Assembly (NCBI RefSeq): GCF_003666685.1
Contig: NZ_RCIZ01000003.1
Location: 124,001-188,000, forward strand
Source of the DNA: Mesorhizobium sp. YM1C-6-2
GTDB taxonomy: Bacteria > Pseudomonadota > Alphaproteobacteria > Rhizobiales > Rhizobiaceae
DNA length: 64,000 bases
Reading direction: 5' to 3'
In this document: one piece after another, positions 34,637-43,135 of the stretch
Layout of the letters: each line of letters starts with the position of its first letter
How positions within the stretch are numbered: the first letter of the stretch is position 1
Notes under the pieces: model-generated
Seen by the model: only the letters and a program-made list of their open reading frames with translations
What the model was told of the DNA's origin: nothing
The model's database searches: none
Translations under genes and position numbers: made by a program

Positions 34637-35916
34637 CACTCAGCCCCTCCGCTCTTTGCCGCGAGCGCTTTGGCCTGGCCGATCCAGTCCTCGCGCGCGA
34701 TGCGTCCGTCGAACTCCAGATAGGCTTCGGCCGCCTTGACGTCCGCCTCGGTCCAGGCCGCGATCTGCGCGAAATGGAAGATGCCGTGCTCGTTGAGCTT
34801 TCTCTCGTTCACCGGCCCGATGCCCTTGATCAAAGTCAGCTTGTCGGGCGTGCCGCCCTTCGGCGCATTGAGCGCGTTGGAAACGCCCGTCCCGTGGCGA
34901 TGGTCGTACTGCTCGGCCTTCGAGGCGCCGGGCGAAACCTTGACGGTCTCGCCGTCGTCGTCGCTGTGGCCGATCGTGTCGGAGACCGGCCCGGCCATCA
35001 TCGAGGAGGAATCGGCGGGGCCGTGCGCCCGGTCGGGCTCGGCGTCGAGTTCCTCGATCACCTGCTCGTCGCCGACTGCCGCCAGCACTTCCGTAACCTC
35101 GTCGTCCTCGACGCCGAGATAGGCGGCGATCACGCGCGGATCGCTCCGTACCGAGGCCGGGTCGCCGTCGGATATCTTGCGGCCGTATTCCAGCACCACG
35201 ACATGGTCGGAGATCTGCATCACCACCGACATGTCATGCTCGATCAGCAGGATCGAGGTGCCGGATGTCGCCTTGATGTCGTTGAGCAGTGCGTTCAACG
35301 CCAGCGACTCCTTCGGGTTGAGGCCGGCGGCCGGCTCGTCGAGGCAGAGCAGCTCCGGTCCCGTGCACATGGCGCGCGCGATCTCCAGACGGCGCTGCGC
35401 GCCATAGGGCAGGTCGCCCGCCGGATCGTCGGCGCGGTCGATCAGGTCGGCCTTCTCCAGCCAGTGCTTCGCCAGCTCTATCGATTCCGCCGAAGCCTTG
35501 CGGTAGCCGCCGAAGCCGAGCAGGCCGAGCACGGTGAAGCCCGACGCCTGCATCAGCCGGTTGTGCTGCGCGACGAGCAGGTTCTCCAGCAGCGTCATGC
35601 CGGAGAACAGCCGGATGTTCTGGAAGGTGCGCGCCACCTTGGCCTTGGCCGGGATCTGGAAGTCCGGCAGCCGTTCCAGCAGGAACTGGTTGCCGTCGCG
35701 GCCGGTCAGCGTGATCATGCCCTCGGACGGCTTGTAGAAGCCGGTGATGCAGTTGAACACGGTGGTCTTGCCGGCCCCGTTGGGGCCGATCAGCGCAGTG
35801 ATTTCGCCGCGCTTCGCCTCGAAGGACAGGTCGCCGATGGCGACGAGGCCGCCGAACTTCATCGACAGGTGCTCGACCTTGAGGATCGGCATGTTCATAA
35901 CGGAAGTCGCGTTCAT
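34636..35916 (-). CDS. livG: LivG ATP-binding protein with C-terminal helix-hairpin-helix extension
   Basis: The first 260 residues are a normal LivG ATPase: Walker A GPNGAGKT, TFQNIRLFSGMTLLENL, signature around LPYGAQRRLEIARA and Walker B LLCLDEPAAGLNP. Normal LivG ends near VIAAYLGV. Here about 160 more residues follow: an acidic linker with VLAAVGDEQVIEELDAEPD, then a C-terminal helix-hairpin-helix module (about 360-425) with LIKGIGPVNERKLNEHGI and EFDGRIAREDWIGQAKAL. Similar modules are known at the C-termini of rhizobial NuoE and ribosomal protein L21. The start at 35914-35916 overlaps the livM stop by one base. Confidence 0.92.
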   Translation of the reverse strand: MNATSVMNMPILKVEHLSMKFGGLVAIGDLSFEAKRGEITALIGPNGAGKTTVFNCITGFYKPSEGMITLTGRDGNQFLLERLPDFQIPAKAKVARTFQNIRLFSGMTLLENLLVAQHNRLMQASGFTVLGLLGFGGYRKASAESIELAKHWLEKADLIDRADDPAGDLPYGAQRRLEIARAMCTGPELLCLDEPAAGLNPKESLALNALLNDIKATSGTSILLIEHDMSVVMQISDHVVVLEYGRKISDGDPASVRSDPRVIAAYLGVEDDEVTEVLAAVGDEQVIEELDAEPDRAHGPADSSSMMAGPVSDTIGHSDDDGETVKVSPGASKAEQYDHRHGTGVSNALNAPKGGTPDKLTLIKGIGPVNERKLNEHGIFHFAQIAAWTEADVKAAEAYLEFDGRIAREDWIGQAKALAAKSGGAE

Positions 35917-37307
35917 CAGCCGTGTCCCTCCTTGGTGAAGGAACTGGATACGGCCTTGCGTTCATGCAGGAAGGCTGTCGGTTCGCGGCTGCCGACGAAA
36001 CCGCGGGGTTTCCAGATCATGACGATGACCATGGCCGATCCGAACAGCAGCATGCGGTAGAGCTCCGGTGTGAAGCCTTCGCCGAATACCGCCTTGAGGA
36101 AGTGCAGCTCGCGCAGGATCTCGGTGCCGCCGATCATCACCAGCGCGGCGATGGCGATGCCGGTCAGCGAGCCCATGCCGCCCAGCACGACGATCGCGAG
36201 GATGATCGCCGATTCCAGGAAGATGAAGGATTCGGGGCTGACGAAGCCCTGGCGGGCGGCGAAGAAGGCGCCGGCGAAACCGCCGAACATGGCGCCGATG
36301 GCGAAGGCGGTGAGCTTGGTGTTGGTGGTGTTGATGCCGAGCGAACGGCAGGCGATCTCGTCCTCGCGCAACGCTTCCCAGGCGCGGCCGACCGGCAGCC
36401 GCCTGAGCCTGATGGTGACGAAGGCGGTCAGCAGGGCCAGCGCCAGCGCCAGATAGTAGAGGAAGATCTTGTAGTAGGCGCCCGACTGCGCGATGTCGAA
36501 GACCTTGGCGATGTAGTAGGGCGACGAGACGTCGAAGTCGAACAGGCCGAAGAACGTCACTTTCGGAATGCCGGAAACGCCGGCGGTGCCGTTGGTGACC
36601 TCGCGCCAGTTGATCAGCACCAGGCGGATGATCTCGCCGAAGGCCAGCGTCACGATGGCGAGGTAGTCGCCCCTGAGGCGCAGCACCGGGAAGCCGAGGA
36701 TGACGCCCCAGAAGGCCGCCATCGCGCCGGCGGCCGGCAGCAGGATCCAGAAGGACCAGCCGAACTCGGTGCCGAGCAGCGCGTAGCAATAGGCGCCGAC
36801 GGCGTAGAAGGCGACGTAGCCGAGGTCGAGCAGGCCGGCCAGTCCGACGACGATGTTCAGGCCCCAGGCCAGCATCACGTAGATCAGGATCTGGATGCCG
36901 AAATTGTCGACCCATTTCAGCGAGCCCTGGAAGCCGACCAGAAGCACGATGACAACCGGGTAGAGGATCAGCGCGCCGATGGCGATCTTGGTCCAGTGCC
37001 TGACGAAGGCGGATTTCTCCGCATGCGCCACGACCGGCGCCTTCGCCTTCTGGAGCTTGCGCGCCTCGAGATAGGGGTGCAGCCAGACGACCATCAGGAA
37101 GCGCCCGGCCATCACCAGCGCGATCACGACGGCGAGCAGGCCCCAGCGCGGCACGAGGATCAGTTCGTTGCGGATGTTCTGGTCGGTCTTGATGCCGATC
37201 AGCAGGAAGAACATGCCGAAGGAGATGGCGCCGGCATAAAGCGCCTCGCGTATGCCGCGCTGAACGAGACTCGTGTTTGCCGGCCGGTCCTGGGATATCG
37301 CGGTCAT
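35916..37307 (-). CDS. livM: Branched-chain amino acid ABC transporter permease LivM
   Basis: This 463-residue permease has an N-terminal extension with two or three extra hydrophobic segments (about 25-130), then the LivM core. Core blocks are [25 protein letters not shown] (read in two halves), [21 protein letters not shown] and [20 protein letters not shown], the EAA-like coupling loop. It pairs with LivH in the membrane. It lies five bases after livH. Confidence 0.95.
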   Translation of the reverse strand: MTAISQDRPANTSLVQRGIREALYAGAISFGMFFLLIGIKTDQNIRNELILVPRWGLLAVVIALVMAGRFLMVVWLHPYLEARKLQKAKAPVVAHAEKSAFVRHWTKIAIGALILYPVVIVLLVGFQGSLKWVDNFGIQILIYVMLAWGLNIVVGLAGLLDLGYVAFYAVGAYCYALLGTEFGWSFWILLPAAGAMAAFWGVILGFPVLRLRGDYLAIVTLAFGEIIRLVLINWREVTNGTAGVSGIPKVTFFGLFDFDVSSPYYIAKVFDIAQSGAYYKIFLYYLALALALLTAFVTIRLRRLPVGRAWEALREDEIACRSLGINTTNTKLTAFAIGAMFGGFAGAFFAARQGFVSPESFIFLESAIILAIVVLGGMGSLTGIAIAALVMIGGTEILRELHFLKAVFGEGFTPELYRMLLFGSAMVIVMIWKPRGFVGSREPTAFLHERKAVSSSFTKEGHG

Positions 37308-37311
37308 TCGC

Positions 37312-38214
37312 TCAGACCTTTTCGACTTCTGGCCGGCCGAGAATGCCGGAAGGCAGGAAGATCAGCACGATGGCCAGGATCGAAAAGGCGGCGACGTCCT
37401 TGTAGTCGATGGAGAAATAGGCGGACCACATGCCCTCGATGAAGCCGATGAGCAGGCCGCCGAGCACGGCGCCGGGGATCGAGCCGATGCCGCCGAGCAC
37501 GGCCGCGGTGAACGCCTTCACGCCGGGAACGAAGCCGTCGGAGAAGACGACGACGCCGTAGTACATGAGGTAGAGCGTGCCGGCGACCGCTGCGAGCGAG
37601 GCGCCCATGATGAAGGTGATCGAGATGGTGCGGTCGACGTCGATGCCGAGCAGCGCCGCCATCTTGCGGTCCTGCTCGCAGGCTCTCTGCGCCCGCCCCA
37701 GCGAGGTCTTGTTGACCAGGTACCAGAAGATCGTGAGCAGGACGGCGGTGACAACCACGATGACGATCTGCTTAGCCGAGATCGAGATGCCGAACACGTT
37801 GTAGACGGTCGAGATCATCGGCGGGATCGGCTTGTTGCGCGGGCCCTGCGTGACCTGCACGAAGTTCGACAGCGCGATCGACATGCCGATCGCGGTGATC
37901 AGCGGCGCCAGCCGGAACGAGCCGCGCAAGGGGCGGTAGGCGACCTTCTCGATCGTCCAGTTCCAGAGACTGGTAAGCAACATCGCCACGATCATCATGA
38001 TCAGCAGGAAGAGCACGACGTTGATCGAGGCGAAGATCGAGACAAGGAAGAGGAATACGATCAGCGCGATGAAAGAGCCGATCATGAAGATGTCGCCATG
38101 GGCGAAATTGATCATGCCGATGATGCCGTAGACCATCGTATAGCCGATCGCGATCAGGCCATAGATCGATCCCAGCGTCAGCCCGTTTACAAGCTGCTGG
38201 ACGAAATATTCCAT
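37312..38214 (-). CDS. livH: Branched-chain amino acid ABC transporter permease LivH
   Basis: This 300-residue permease begins [20 protein letters not shown] and contains [17 protein letters not shown], the usual LivH N-terminal pattern, plus the loop [21 protein letters not shown] that couples to the ATPase. It is the first gene of the leftward livH-livM-livG-livF-DUF6867 operon, with a GGGGGAG ribosome site nine bases upstream of the ATG. Confidence 0.95.
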   Translation of the reverse strand: MEYFVQQLVNGLTLGSIYGLIAIGYTMVYGIIGMINFAHGDIFMIGSFIALIVFLFLVSIFASINVVLFLLIMMIVAMLLTSLWNWTIEKVAYRPLRGSFRLAPLITAIGMSIALSNFVQVTQGPRNKPIPPMISTVYNVFGISISAKQIVIVVVTAVLLTIFWYLVNKTSLGRAQRACEQDRKMAALLGIDVDRTISITFIMGASLAAVAGTLYLMYYGVVVFSDGFVPGVKAFTAAVLGGIGSIPGAVLGGLLIGFIEGMWSAYFSIDYKDVAAFSILAIVLIFLPSGILGRPEVEKV

Positions 38215-38555
38215 CTGTACGCTGCTCCCCCGGAATGTCGCCCAGTGGACGCATTCCTTTTCTTGCTTTCACCTAGTCCTAAAGTTTCGGGCTCCGATTG
38301 CAACGTCAAATTTTCGCGATGAAACATGCCCTTGCGGCATGCCCCGTTGCTGCTCCCCACTGTTCCGGATAGCCCTGGACCATATCGAAAGCTATCATTG
38401 GCACAACGCAATGTCTTTGACGAATCCCGCCAAAGAAAGCCCGAAAATCGAAGATCGTGCGGCCAAGTCGATAAGGCGCGGAAATATATTGCGCGCCGGA
38501 GCGCAGTTGCGGCGCTCCTCCAGCGCCGCTGCCTACATTGTTCCAATAGACGCTT
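38215..38555. other. Promoter region of the liv operon
   Basis: This 341-base gap lies between the end of the hydroxyproline operon and livH. A GC-rich hairpin (GCGGCGCT 38509-38516, AGCGCCGC 38522-38529) lies 26 bases after the epimerase stop and could end that transcript, though it lacks a U-tract. The AT-richer middle presumably carries the livH promoter. No gene is evident. Confidence 0.45.
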
Positions 38556-39557
38556 CTACTTGACGATAAATCCATGCGCGAAGGGATCCCTGTCGTCGAT
38601 GAAGATGGTGTTCAGGCCGGTCTGGCGCGCCCAGCCGCCGATCGAGGGAACGATGGCCGGCTTGCCCGCGACGCTCACTTCCCTCTCGACGCGGCCCTTG
38701 AAAAGCGAGCCGATGATGGACTCGTGCACGAAGCTGTCGCCCGCCTTCAGTCTGCCCTTGGCGTGGAGCTGCGCCATGCGCGCCGAGGTGCCGGTGCCGC
38801 AGGGCGAACGGTCGATCGCCTTGTCGCCGTAGAAGACGGCGTTCCTCGCGTCGGCCTCGGGATGCACCGGCTTGCCGGTCCACAGCATGTGGCTGAGGCG
38901 GTTGATGGCCGGGTTTTCCGGATGCTCGAAACTGTATTTCTCGTTGAGCCGCTGGCGCACCACCGGGCTCCAGGCGATGAGCTGGCCGGCGGAATAGTCT
39001 GCCATGTCGGCGTAGTTCTCCTGCGGCTCGACGATGGCGTAGAAATTGCCGCCATAGGCGACGTCGACCTTCAGCTCGCCGAGATCGGGACAGTCTACGG
39101 TCAGCCCTTCGGCGTAGAGGAAGGAAGGCACGTTGGTGATGCGCACTTCCTCGACATAGTCGCCCTCCTGCCGGTACTCGGCGATGACCAGGCCGGCCGG
39201 CGTGTCGAGCCGCAGCACGCCCGGCGTCTTCGGCTTCACCAGCCCGTTCTCGATCGCCATCGTCACGGTGCCGATGGTGCCGTGGCCGCACATAGGCAGG
39301 CAGCCCGACGTCTCGATGAAAAGGATGGCGATGTCGCAATCCTCGCGGGTCGGCGGATAGAGGATCGAGCCAGACATCACGTCGTGGCCGCGCGGCTCGA
39401 ACATCAGGCCGGTGCGGATCCAGTCATATTCGGCGAGGAAATGCGCGCGTCGCTCCATCATCGAGGCGCCGTGGAGCAGCGGCCCGCCGCCGGCGACCAG
39501 CCGGACGGGATTGCCGCAGGTATGGCCGTCGATGCAGGTGAAGGTGTGTCGGGCCAT
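38556..39557 (-). CDS. 4-hydroxyproline 2-epimerase (proline racemase family)
   Basis: This enzyme interconverts trans-4-hydroxy-L-proline and cis-4-hydroxy-D-proline. The 333-residue protein has both catalytic cysteines, Cys90 in PMCGHGTIG and Cys253 in DRSPCGTGTSAR. That supports epimerase or racemase activity, because the related trans-3-hydroxyproline dehydratases lack the first cysteine. It lies 13 bases after the D-amino-acid oxidoreductase gene, on the same strand. The substrate is inferred from the operon; proline racemase activity is not excluded. Confidence 0.87.
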   Translation of the reverse strand: MARHTFTCIDGHTCGNPVRLVAGGGPLLHGASMMERRAHFLAEYDWIRTGLMFEPRGHDVMSGSILYPPTREDCDIAILFIETSGCLPMCGHGTIGTVTMAIENGLVKPKTPGVLRLDTPAGLVIAEYRQEGDYVEEVRITNVPSFLYAEGLTVDCPDLGELKVDVAYGGNFYAIVEPQENYADMADYSAGQLIAWSPVVRQRLNEKYSFEHPENPAINRLSHMLWTGKPVHPEADARNAVFYGDKAIDRSPCGTGTSARMAQLHAKGRLKAGDSFVHESIIGSLFKGRVEREVSVAGKPAIVPSIGGWARQTGLNTIFIDDRDPFAHGFIVK

Positions 39558-39570
39558 TGTGTCGAATTCC

Positions 39571-40881
39571 TCAGAAACGCTGCGGACTGAAAGGCGAAAT
39601 GTCGAGTGCGGGCGCCCGGCCTGAAACCAGATCGCGGATCAGGCGGGCGGTGCCCGCGGCCTGGGTCTTGCCGAGATGGCCGTGACCGAATGCATAATAC
39701 ACATTGGCCGACGACTTCGAGCGGCCGATCACCGGCAGCGAGTCCGGCAACGACGGGCGGTAGCCCATCCATTCGCGGCCGCCCTCGGTCTTCAGTCCGG
39801 GCAGGAAGCGCCTTGCCTTCTCCAGCATCGCCTTCGAGCGCGCGTAGTTGGGCGGCAGCTTCAGTCCGCCGAGCTCGACGGCGCCGCCGATGCGCAGGCC
39901 TGTCGAGAGCGGCGTGATGACGAAGCCGTGGCCGCCGAAGATGAGCTGCCGCTTTACGTCGAAGGCGTCGACCGGCAGCGTTGTGTTATAGCCGCGCTCG
40001 GTCTCGAGCGGGATGTCGTCGCCGAGTTGCTTCGTCAGCCTGTGCGACCATGCTCCCGCCGCGACCAGCACACGGCTTGCCGGCTCCGTGCCGCCGTCCG
40101 CGAAAAGCAGCGTGACGCCGGCGCCGGGCGGCACGATGGCGACCGCCTCGCGGCGCGCGAAAGTCGCGCCGAGGCGCTCCGCATAGGCCCAGATCGCCTT
40201 GCCGAGCAGTTTCGGATCGATCGAGGTCTTCCAGCCGGGGACGAAGGTCCCCTTGATGAACTGTCCGGAGAGGCCCGGCTGCAGGGTGGATATCTCGTCG
40301 CCGTCGACATGGCGGTAGGGAATGCCGAAACGATCCCTCGCCGCCCAGCCGGGCAGGGACGCCCGGAATTCGCCCTCGCTCTCATAGAGTTCCAGCGAGC
40401 CGTCCTCGCGCAGCATGCTCCGGGTGCCGGAGCGGTCGAGCAGGTCCATCCATTCGGGTTCGGCCAGCTTCATCATGCCGGCCTGCGCGGCGAGGCTCGC
40501 CTCGTAGTGCCTGGGCGAGCCGGCGCGCCAGAAGCGCCACAGCCACGGCAGGAGCTTCGGCAGGTGGGAAGGCGGAATGGCGAGCGGCCCGAGCGGATCG
40601 GCCAGCCAGCGCGGCAGGTTCCTCATCATGCCCTTGTGGGCGAGCGGCAGCACGTCGGAGAAGGCGAAGGCTGACGCATTGCCGGAACTCGTCTCCTCGC
40701 AGACGCCGGTGCGGTCGTAGACCTTCACCCTGTATCCGGCTTCCGTCAGATAGGCGGCCGCGCAGATGCCGACGATGCCCGCGCCGACGATGGCGATGTC
40801 GTTTCCTTCCCCCCGGTCACGGGGAGAAGGCCCCTCTTCGCGGGCATCGGAAATGCCTGTCACGTCGGCGCTGCCCCTCAT
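39571..40881 (-). CDS. FAD-dependent D-amino-acid oxidoreductase, likely cis-4-hydroxy-D-proline oxidase
   Basis: This 436-residue DadA-like flavoprotein has the FAD motif IAIVGAGIVGICAAAYL near residue 30 and a C-terminal WMGYRPSLPDSLPVIGRS segment with the FGHGHLGKTQAAGTAR closing motif. In the 4-hydroxyproline pathway such enzymes oxidise cis-4-hydroxy-D-proline to the pyrroline. The first 26 or so residues (after MRGSADVTG, rich in charged residues) are encoded by a RIME-type repeat and are not homologous to the family; the fold begins at DIAIVGAG. The ATG at 40879-40881 is the only ATG before that motif, so the repeat may have supplied the current start. Confidence 0.85.
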   Translation of the reverse strand: MRGSADVTGISDAREEGPSPRDRGEGNDIAIVGAGIVGICAAAYLTEAGYRVKVYDRTGVCEETSSGNASAFAFSDVLPLAHKGMMRNLPRWLADPLGPLAIPPSHLPKLLPWLWRFWRAGSPRHYEASLAAQAGMMKLAEPEWMDLLDRSGTRSMLREDGSLELYESEGEFRASLPGWAARDRFGIPYRHVDGDEISTLQPGLSGQFIKGTFVPGWKTSIDPKLLGKAIWAYAERLGATFARREAVAIVPPGAGVTLLFADGGTEPASRVLVAAGAWSHRLTKQLGDDIPLETERGYNTTLPVDAFDVKRQLIFGGHGFVITPLSTGLRIGGAVELGGLKLPPNYARSKAMLEKARRFLPGLKTEGGREWMGYRPSLPDSLPVIGRSKSSANVYYAFGHGHLGKTQAAGTARLIRDLVSGRAPALDISPFSPQRF

Positions 40882-40920
40882 CTGGCTGCCGTCATCCTCT
40901 TCCCGTTCGCGGGGAGAGGA
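40805..40920. repeat. RIME-like repeat overlapping the 5' end of the oxidoreductase gene
   Basis: The element ends in two palindromes. CCTTCCCCCCGGTCACGGGG... lies at 40805-40830 and CCTCTTCCCGTTCGCGGGGA... at 40895-40920. Between them, read leftward, are GATGAGGGGCAGCGCCGACG and TTCCGATGCCCGCGAAGAGG, the core I recognise from the Rhizobium intergenic mosaic element family. It spans the junction of the DapA-like gene and the oxidoreductase and extends about 77 bases into the latter's coding sequence. Confidence 0.75.
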
Positions 40921-40930
40921 AAGCCCTGCC

Positions 40931-41842
40931 TTATGCAGCCTTCGCGATCGACAGCTTCGGCAGTTCCGGCCTTGTCGCCATCGCGTCCCTGACGATCTTC
41001 TCGGCCATCGCCCGGCGCTCGCCCGTCAGCGGCTGGCGGGGCATGCGCACGCGGTCGTTGGTGCCGATCGCCAGCATTTCGGCGAGCTTGATGTTCTGGA
41101 CGAGATAGGTCGAGACATCGAGATCGAGCAGCGGGCGGAACCAGCGGTAGATTTTCAGCGCTTCGTCGCGCCGGCCCTGCTTCATGAGCTGGTAGATCGC
41201 CACCGTCTCCTTCGGGAAGGCCACCACCAGGCCGGCCACCCAGCCGATCGCGCCGACCGACAGCGCCTCGAAGGCGAGGTTGTCGACGCCGGTGAAGAGG
41301 TCGTAGCGGTCGCCGAAATGGTTGATGATGTCGGTCGAGCGGCGGATGTCGTCGGACGATTCCTTGATGGCGACGAAACGCTCGTCCTTCGCCAGCCTCT
41401 CCATGTCGGCGATCGACACGTCGACCCGGTAGGCGATCTTGTTGGAATAGATCATCACCGGCAGGTCGCCGGCCTTGGCTACTGCCGAGAGCGCGGCAAC
41501 CGTCTCGTCGGGGTTGGTGTGGTAGATCGGCGAGGGCACCACCATCAGGCCGTTCGCGCCGGCGTCCGCGGCGCGCTTGGCCATGGCGGCGGCCTCGCGG
41601 GTGCCGGCCTCGTTGACGGTCATCAGCACGGGCCTGCGGCCGGCGATTTTCTGGGCCGTTTTCAGCACCTCGATCTTTTCGTCCTGGGAAAGCATCGGGC
41701 CCTCGCCGAGCGAGCCGGCGACGATCAGGCCGTCGCATCCAGCCTCGATCTGCAAGGCGAAACAGCGCTCCATCTCGGCGTGGTCGAGGCGGTCATCCTC
41801 GGTGAACTTGGTCGTGACTGCTGGGAAAATACCGGCCCACAT
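40931..41842 (-). CDS. DapA-family lyase, likely pyrroline-4-hydroxy-2-carboxylate deaminase
   Basis: This 303-residue TIM-barrel protein of the dihydrodipicolinate synthase family has Schiff-base Lys160 in FVAIKESSDD and Tyr132 in MIYSNKIAY. The GSLGEGPMLSQDEK block replaces the usual GTTGE. In hydroxyproline clusters this family deaminates Pyr4H2C to 2-oxoglutarate semialdehyde, which is the inferred role. The ATG at 41840-41842 is chosen over two upstream ATGs because GGAGG precedes it and the upstream ATGs overlap the operator. It is the first gene of the leftward operon. Confidence 0.85.
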   Translation of the reverse strand: MWAGIFPAVTTKFTEDDRLDHAEMERCFALQIEAGCDGLIVAGSLGEGPMLSQDEKIEVLKTAQKIAGRRPVLMTVNEAGTREAAAMAKRAADAGANGLMVVPSPIYHTNPDETVAALSAVAKAGDLPVMIYSNKIAYRVDVSIADMERLAKDERFVAIKESSDDIRRSTDIINHFGDRYDLFTGVDNLAFEALSVGAIGWVAGLVVAFPKETVAIYQLMKQGRRDEALKIYRWFRPLLDLDVSTYLVQNIKLAEMLAIGTNDRVRMPRQPLTGERRAMAEKIVRDAMATRPELPKLSIAKAA

Positions 41843-41855
41843 GGCAACCTCCATC

Positions 41856-41876
41856 TGATATATCACTGATATATCT
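41856..41876. promoter_or_regulatory. Paired GntR operator next to the hydroxyproline operon
   Basis: TGATATATCA (41856-41865) and TGATATATCT (41867-41876) are two copies of a 10-bp palindrome spaced 11 bp start to start, one helical turn. They lie 14 bases upstream of the DapA-like gene start and would overlap its promoter or leader. Confidence 0.7.
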
Positions 41877-41911
41877 TAAGGAGACATGCCCTGTCAATGC
41901 TGATTCCAATG

Positions 41912-41932
41912 TGATATATCAAAAATATATCA
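41912..41932. promoter_or_regulatory. Paired GntR operator next to the gntR gene
   Basis: TGATATATCA (41912-41921) and AAATATATCA (41923-41932) repeat the same 11-bp phasing just upstream of the TTG start of the GntR gene, which suggests autoregulation. They overlap the AAAGGAG ribosome site. Confidence 0.65.
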
Positions 41933-41944
41933 AAGGAGTTTAGC

Positions 41945-42598
41945 TTGAATTCCAACAACATAGCCCAGGAACCCGCGGCGAGCAGAGCCTATCACGCCCT
42001 GGAGAGGATGATCGTCACGCTCGACCTCCTGCCGGGAAGCGTGGTGACCGAGGGGGCACTGATCGACCGCCTCGGGCTCGGACGGACGCCTGTTCGCGAG
42101 GCCATCCAGCGGCTTGCCTGGGAGGGTCTGATCGAGATCAGGCCGCGCGCCGGCCTGGCGATCGCACCGCTGCATCCGGGCGACTGGGTGAGGGTGATCG
42201 ACGCGCGGCGCAGCCTCGAACTGCTGCTGGCCCGCTCGGCGGCGCGCTTCGTCACCCGCAATGCGGCCGACCTGTTCCACGCCTCGGCGCTTGCCATGCG
42301 GCAGGCGGTCGTCGCAAATGACGTGCTGGCTTTCCTGCAGGCCGACAAGGCGCTCGACGAGGCGCTCGCATTTGCGGCTGACAATCCGTTCGCGGTGCGG
42401 GTCGCAGCACCACTCCAGAGCCACAGCCGCCGCTTCTGGTATCGCTACAACGCCGAAACCGGGCTGGCGGAATCGGCGGAGCATCACGTCGCCCTGATCC
42501 GCTCGATCCTCGAAGGCGACGAGGAAGGGGCGGCGGCGGAGGCCGACCGCCTCATGATCCTCCTGCGGGCATACGCCGAAGCCGCGGCCAGGCGGTAG
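41945..42598 (+). CDS. GntR-family (FadR subgroup) transcriptional regulator of the hydroxyproline operon
   Basis: This 217-residue regulator has an N-terminal winged helix, with GALIDRLGLGRTPVREAIQRL as the recognition region (read in two halves), and a C-terminal all-helical FCD-type ligand domain. It starts at the TTG at 41945 behind AAAGGAG. It is divergent from the DapA-like, oxidoreductase and epimerase genes, with paired TGATATATCA sites on both sides of the 102-base gap. It most likely represses both directions until a hydroxyproline-derived ligand binds. Confidence 0.88.
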   Translation: MNSNNIAQEPAASRAYHALERMIVTLDLLPGSVVTEGALIDRLGLGRTPVREAIQRLAWEGLIEIRPRAGLAIAPLHPGDWVRVIDARRSLELLLARSAARFVTRNAADLFHASALAMRQAVVANDVLAFLQADKALDEALAFAADNPFAVRVAAPLQSHSRRFWYRYNAETGLAESAEHHVALIRSILEGDEEGAAAEADRLMILLRAYAEAAARR

Positions 42599-42613
42599 GC
42601 CTGACCCGGCCGG

Positions 42614-42913
42614 TCAGGCGCCTTCGCCGAGTGCGGCGACGTTGAACTCAAAACCTTCGCCGGCGGAAACGACGCAGCTCTGGCCGTTGGTGTCGGTGGC
42701 GAGGATCGTCCAGCTGCCTTTCTCCGACACGAAGACCTCGATCACCGCGCTGCCGTCGATCTGCCCGACAGCGGTCGGGTTCTCCTTGAACTTGTCGGCC
42801 AGCGACTTCACCATTTCGGCGCGGGCGGCGCAGAAGTTCTGGGCGGGGGCTGGATTGGCGGTCATTAGCAGGCCGCCGATCAAGGCGGGAAAGAGGACGA
42901 TCTCGCGTTTCAT
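42614..42913 (-). CDS. Hypothetical secreted protein
   Basis: This 99-residue protein has a Sec signal peptide (MKREIVLFPALIGGLLMTA, cleavage near PAPAQ). The short mature domain has two cysteines, in NFCAARAEM and GQSCVV, and the pattern VIEVFVSEKGSWTILAT. It resembles small periplasmic proteins often annotated as hypothetical in Mesorhizobium. The ATG at 42911-42913 is behind AAGGAGA. It converges with the GntR gene. No function can be assigned. Confidence 0.7.
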   Translation of the reverse strand: MKREIVLFPALIGGLLMTANPAPAQNFCAARAEMVKSLADKFKENPTAVGQIDGSAVIEVFVSEKGSWTILATDTNGQSCVVSAGEGFEFNVAALGEGA

Positions 42914-43023
42914 CTCGACATCTCCTTGGTCCAGGCGACGTTTGGGACTTCGGGAGCCTGCCTTGCGGCCAGTACAGTCGAGGTGGCGACCCGGTTGCAA
43001 GTCAAGCAAATCCGGGCTTCGGC

Positions 43024-43071
43024 CGTTCCATCACGAATCCGTAACAGCGAAATTCCGGATGTGATGGAACG
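43024..43071. repeat. Inverted repeat downstream of mmsA
   Basis: CGTTCCATCAC (43024-43034) and its exact reverse complement GTGATGGAACG (43061-43071) flank 26 bases. It lies next to the mmsA terminator, in the gap before the small secreted-protein gene, and could act in that gene's promoter. Confidence 0.5.
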
Positions 43072-43100
43072 AAAACGGCCCGGAGTTTTGCTCCGGGCCG
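43072..43100 (-). terminator. Rho-independent terminator of mmsA
   Basis: CGGCCCGGAG (43076-43085) pairs perfectly with CTCCGGGCCG (43091-43100) across TTTTG, and TTTTC follows on the minus strand. It begins 36 bases after the mmsA stop. Confidence 0.85.
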
Positions 43101-43135
43101 TGAAGGACTTAGCCGCAGTGGCGGTTTCGTTCGGA

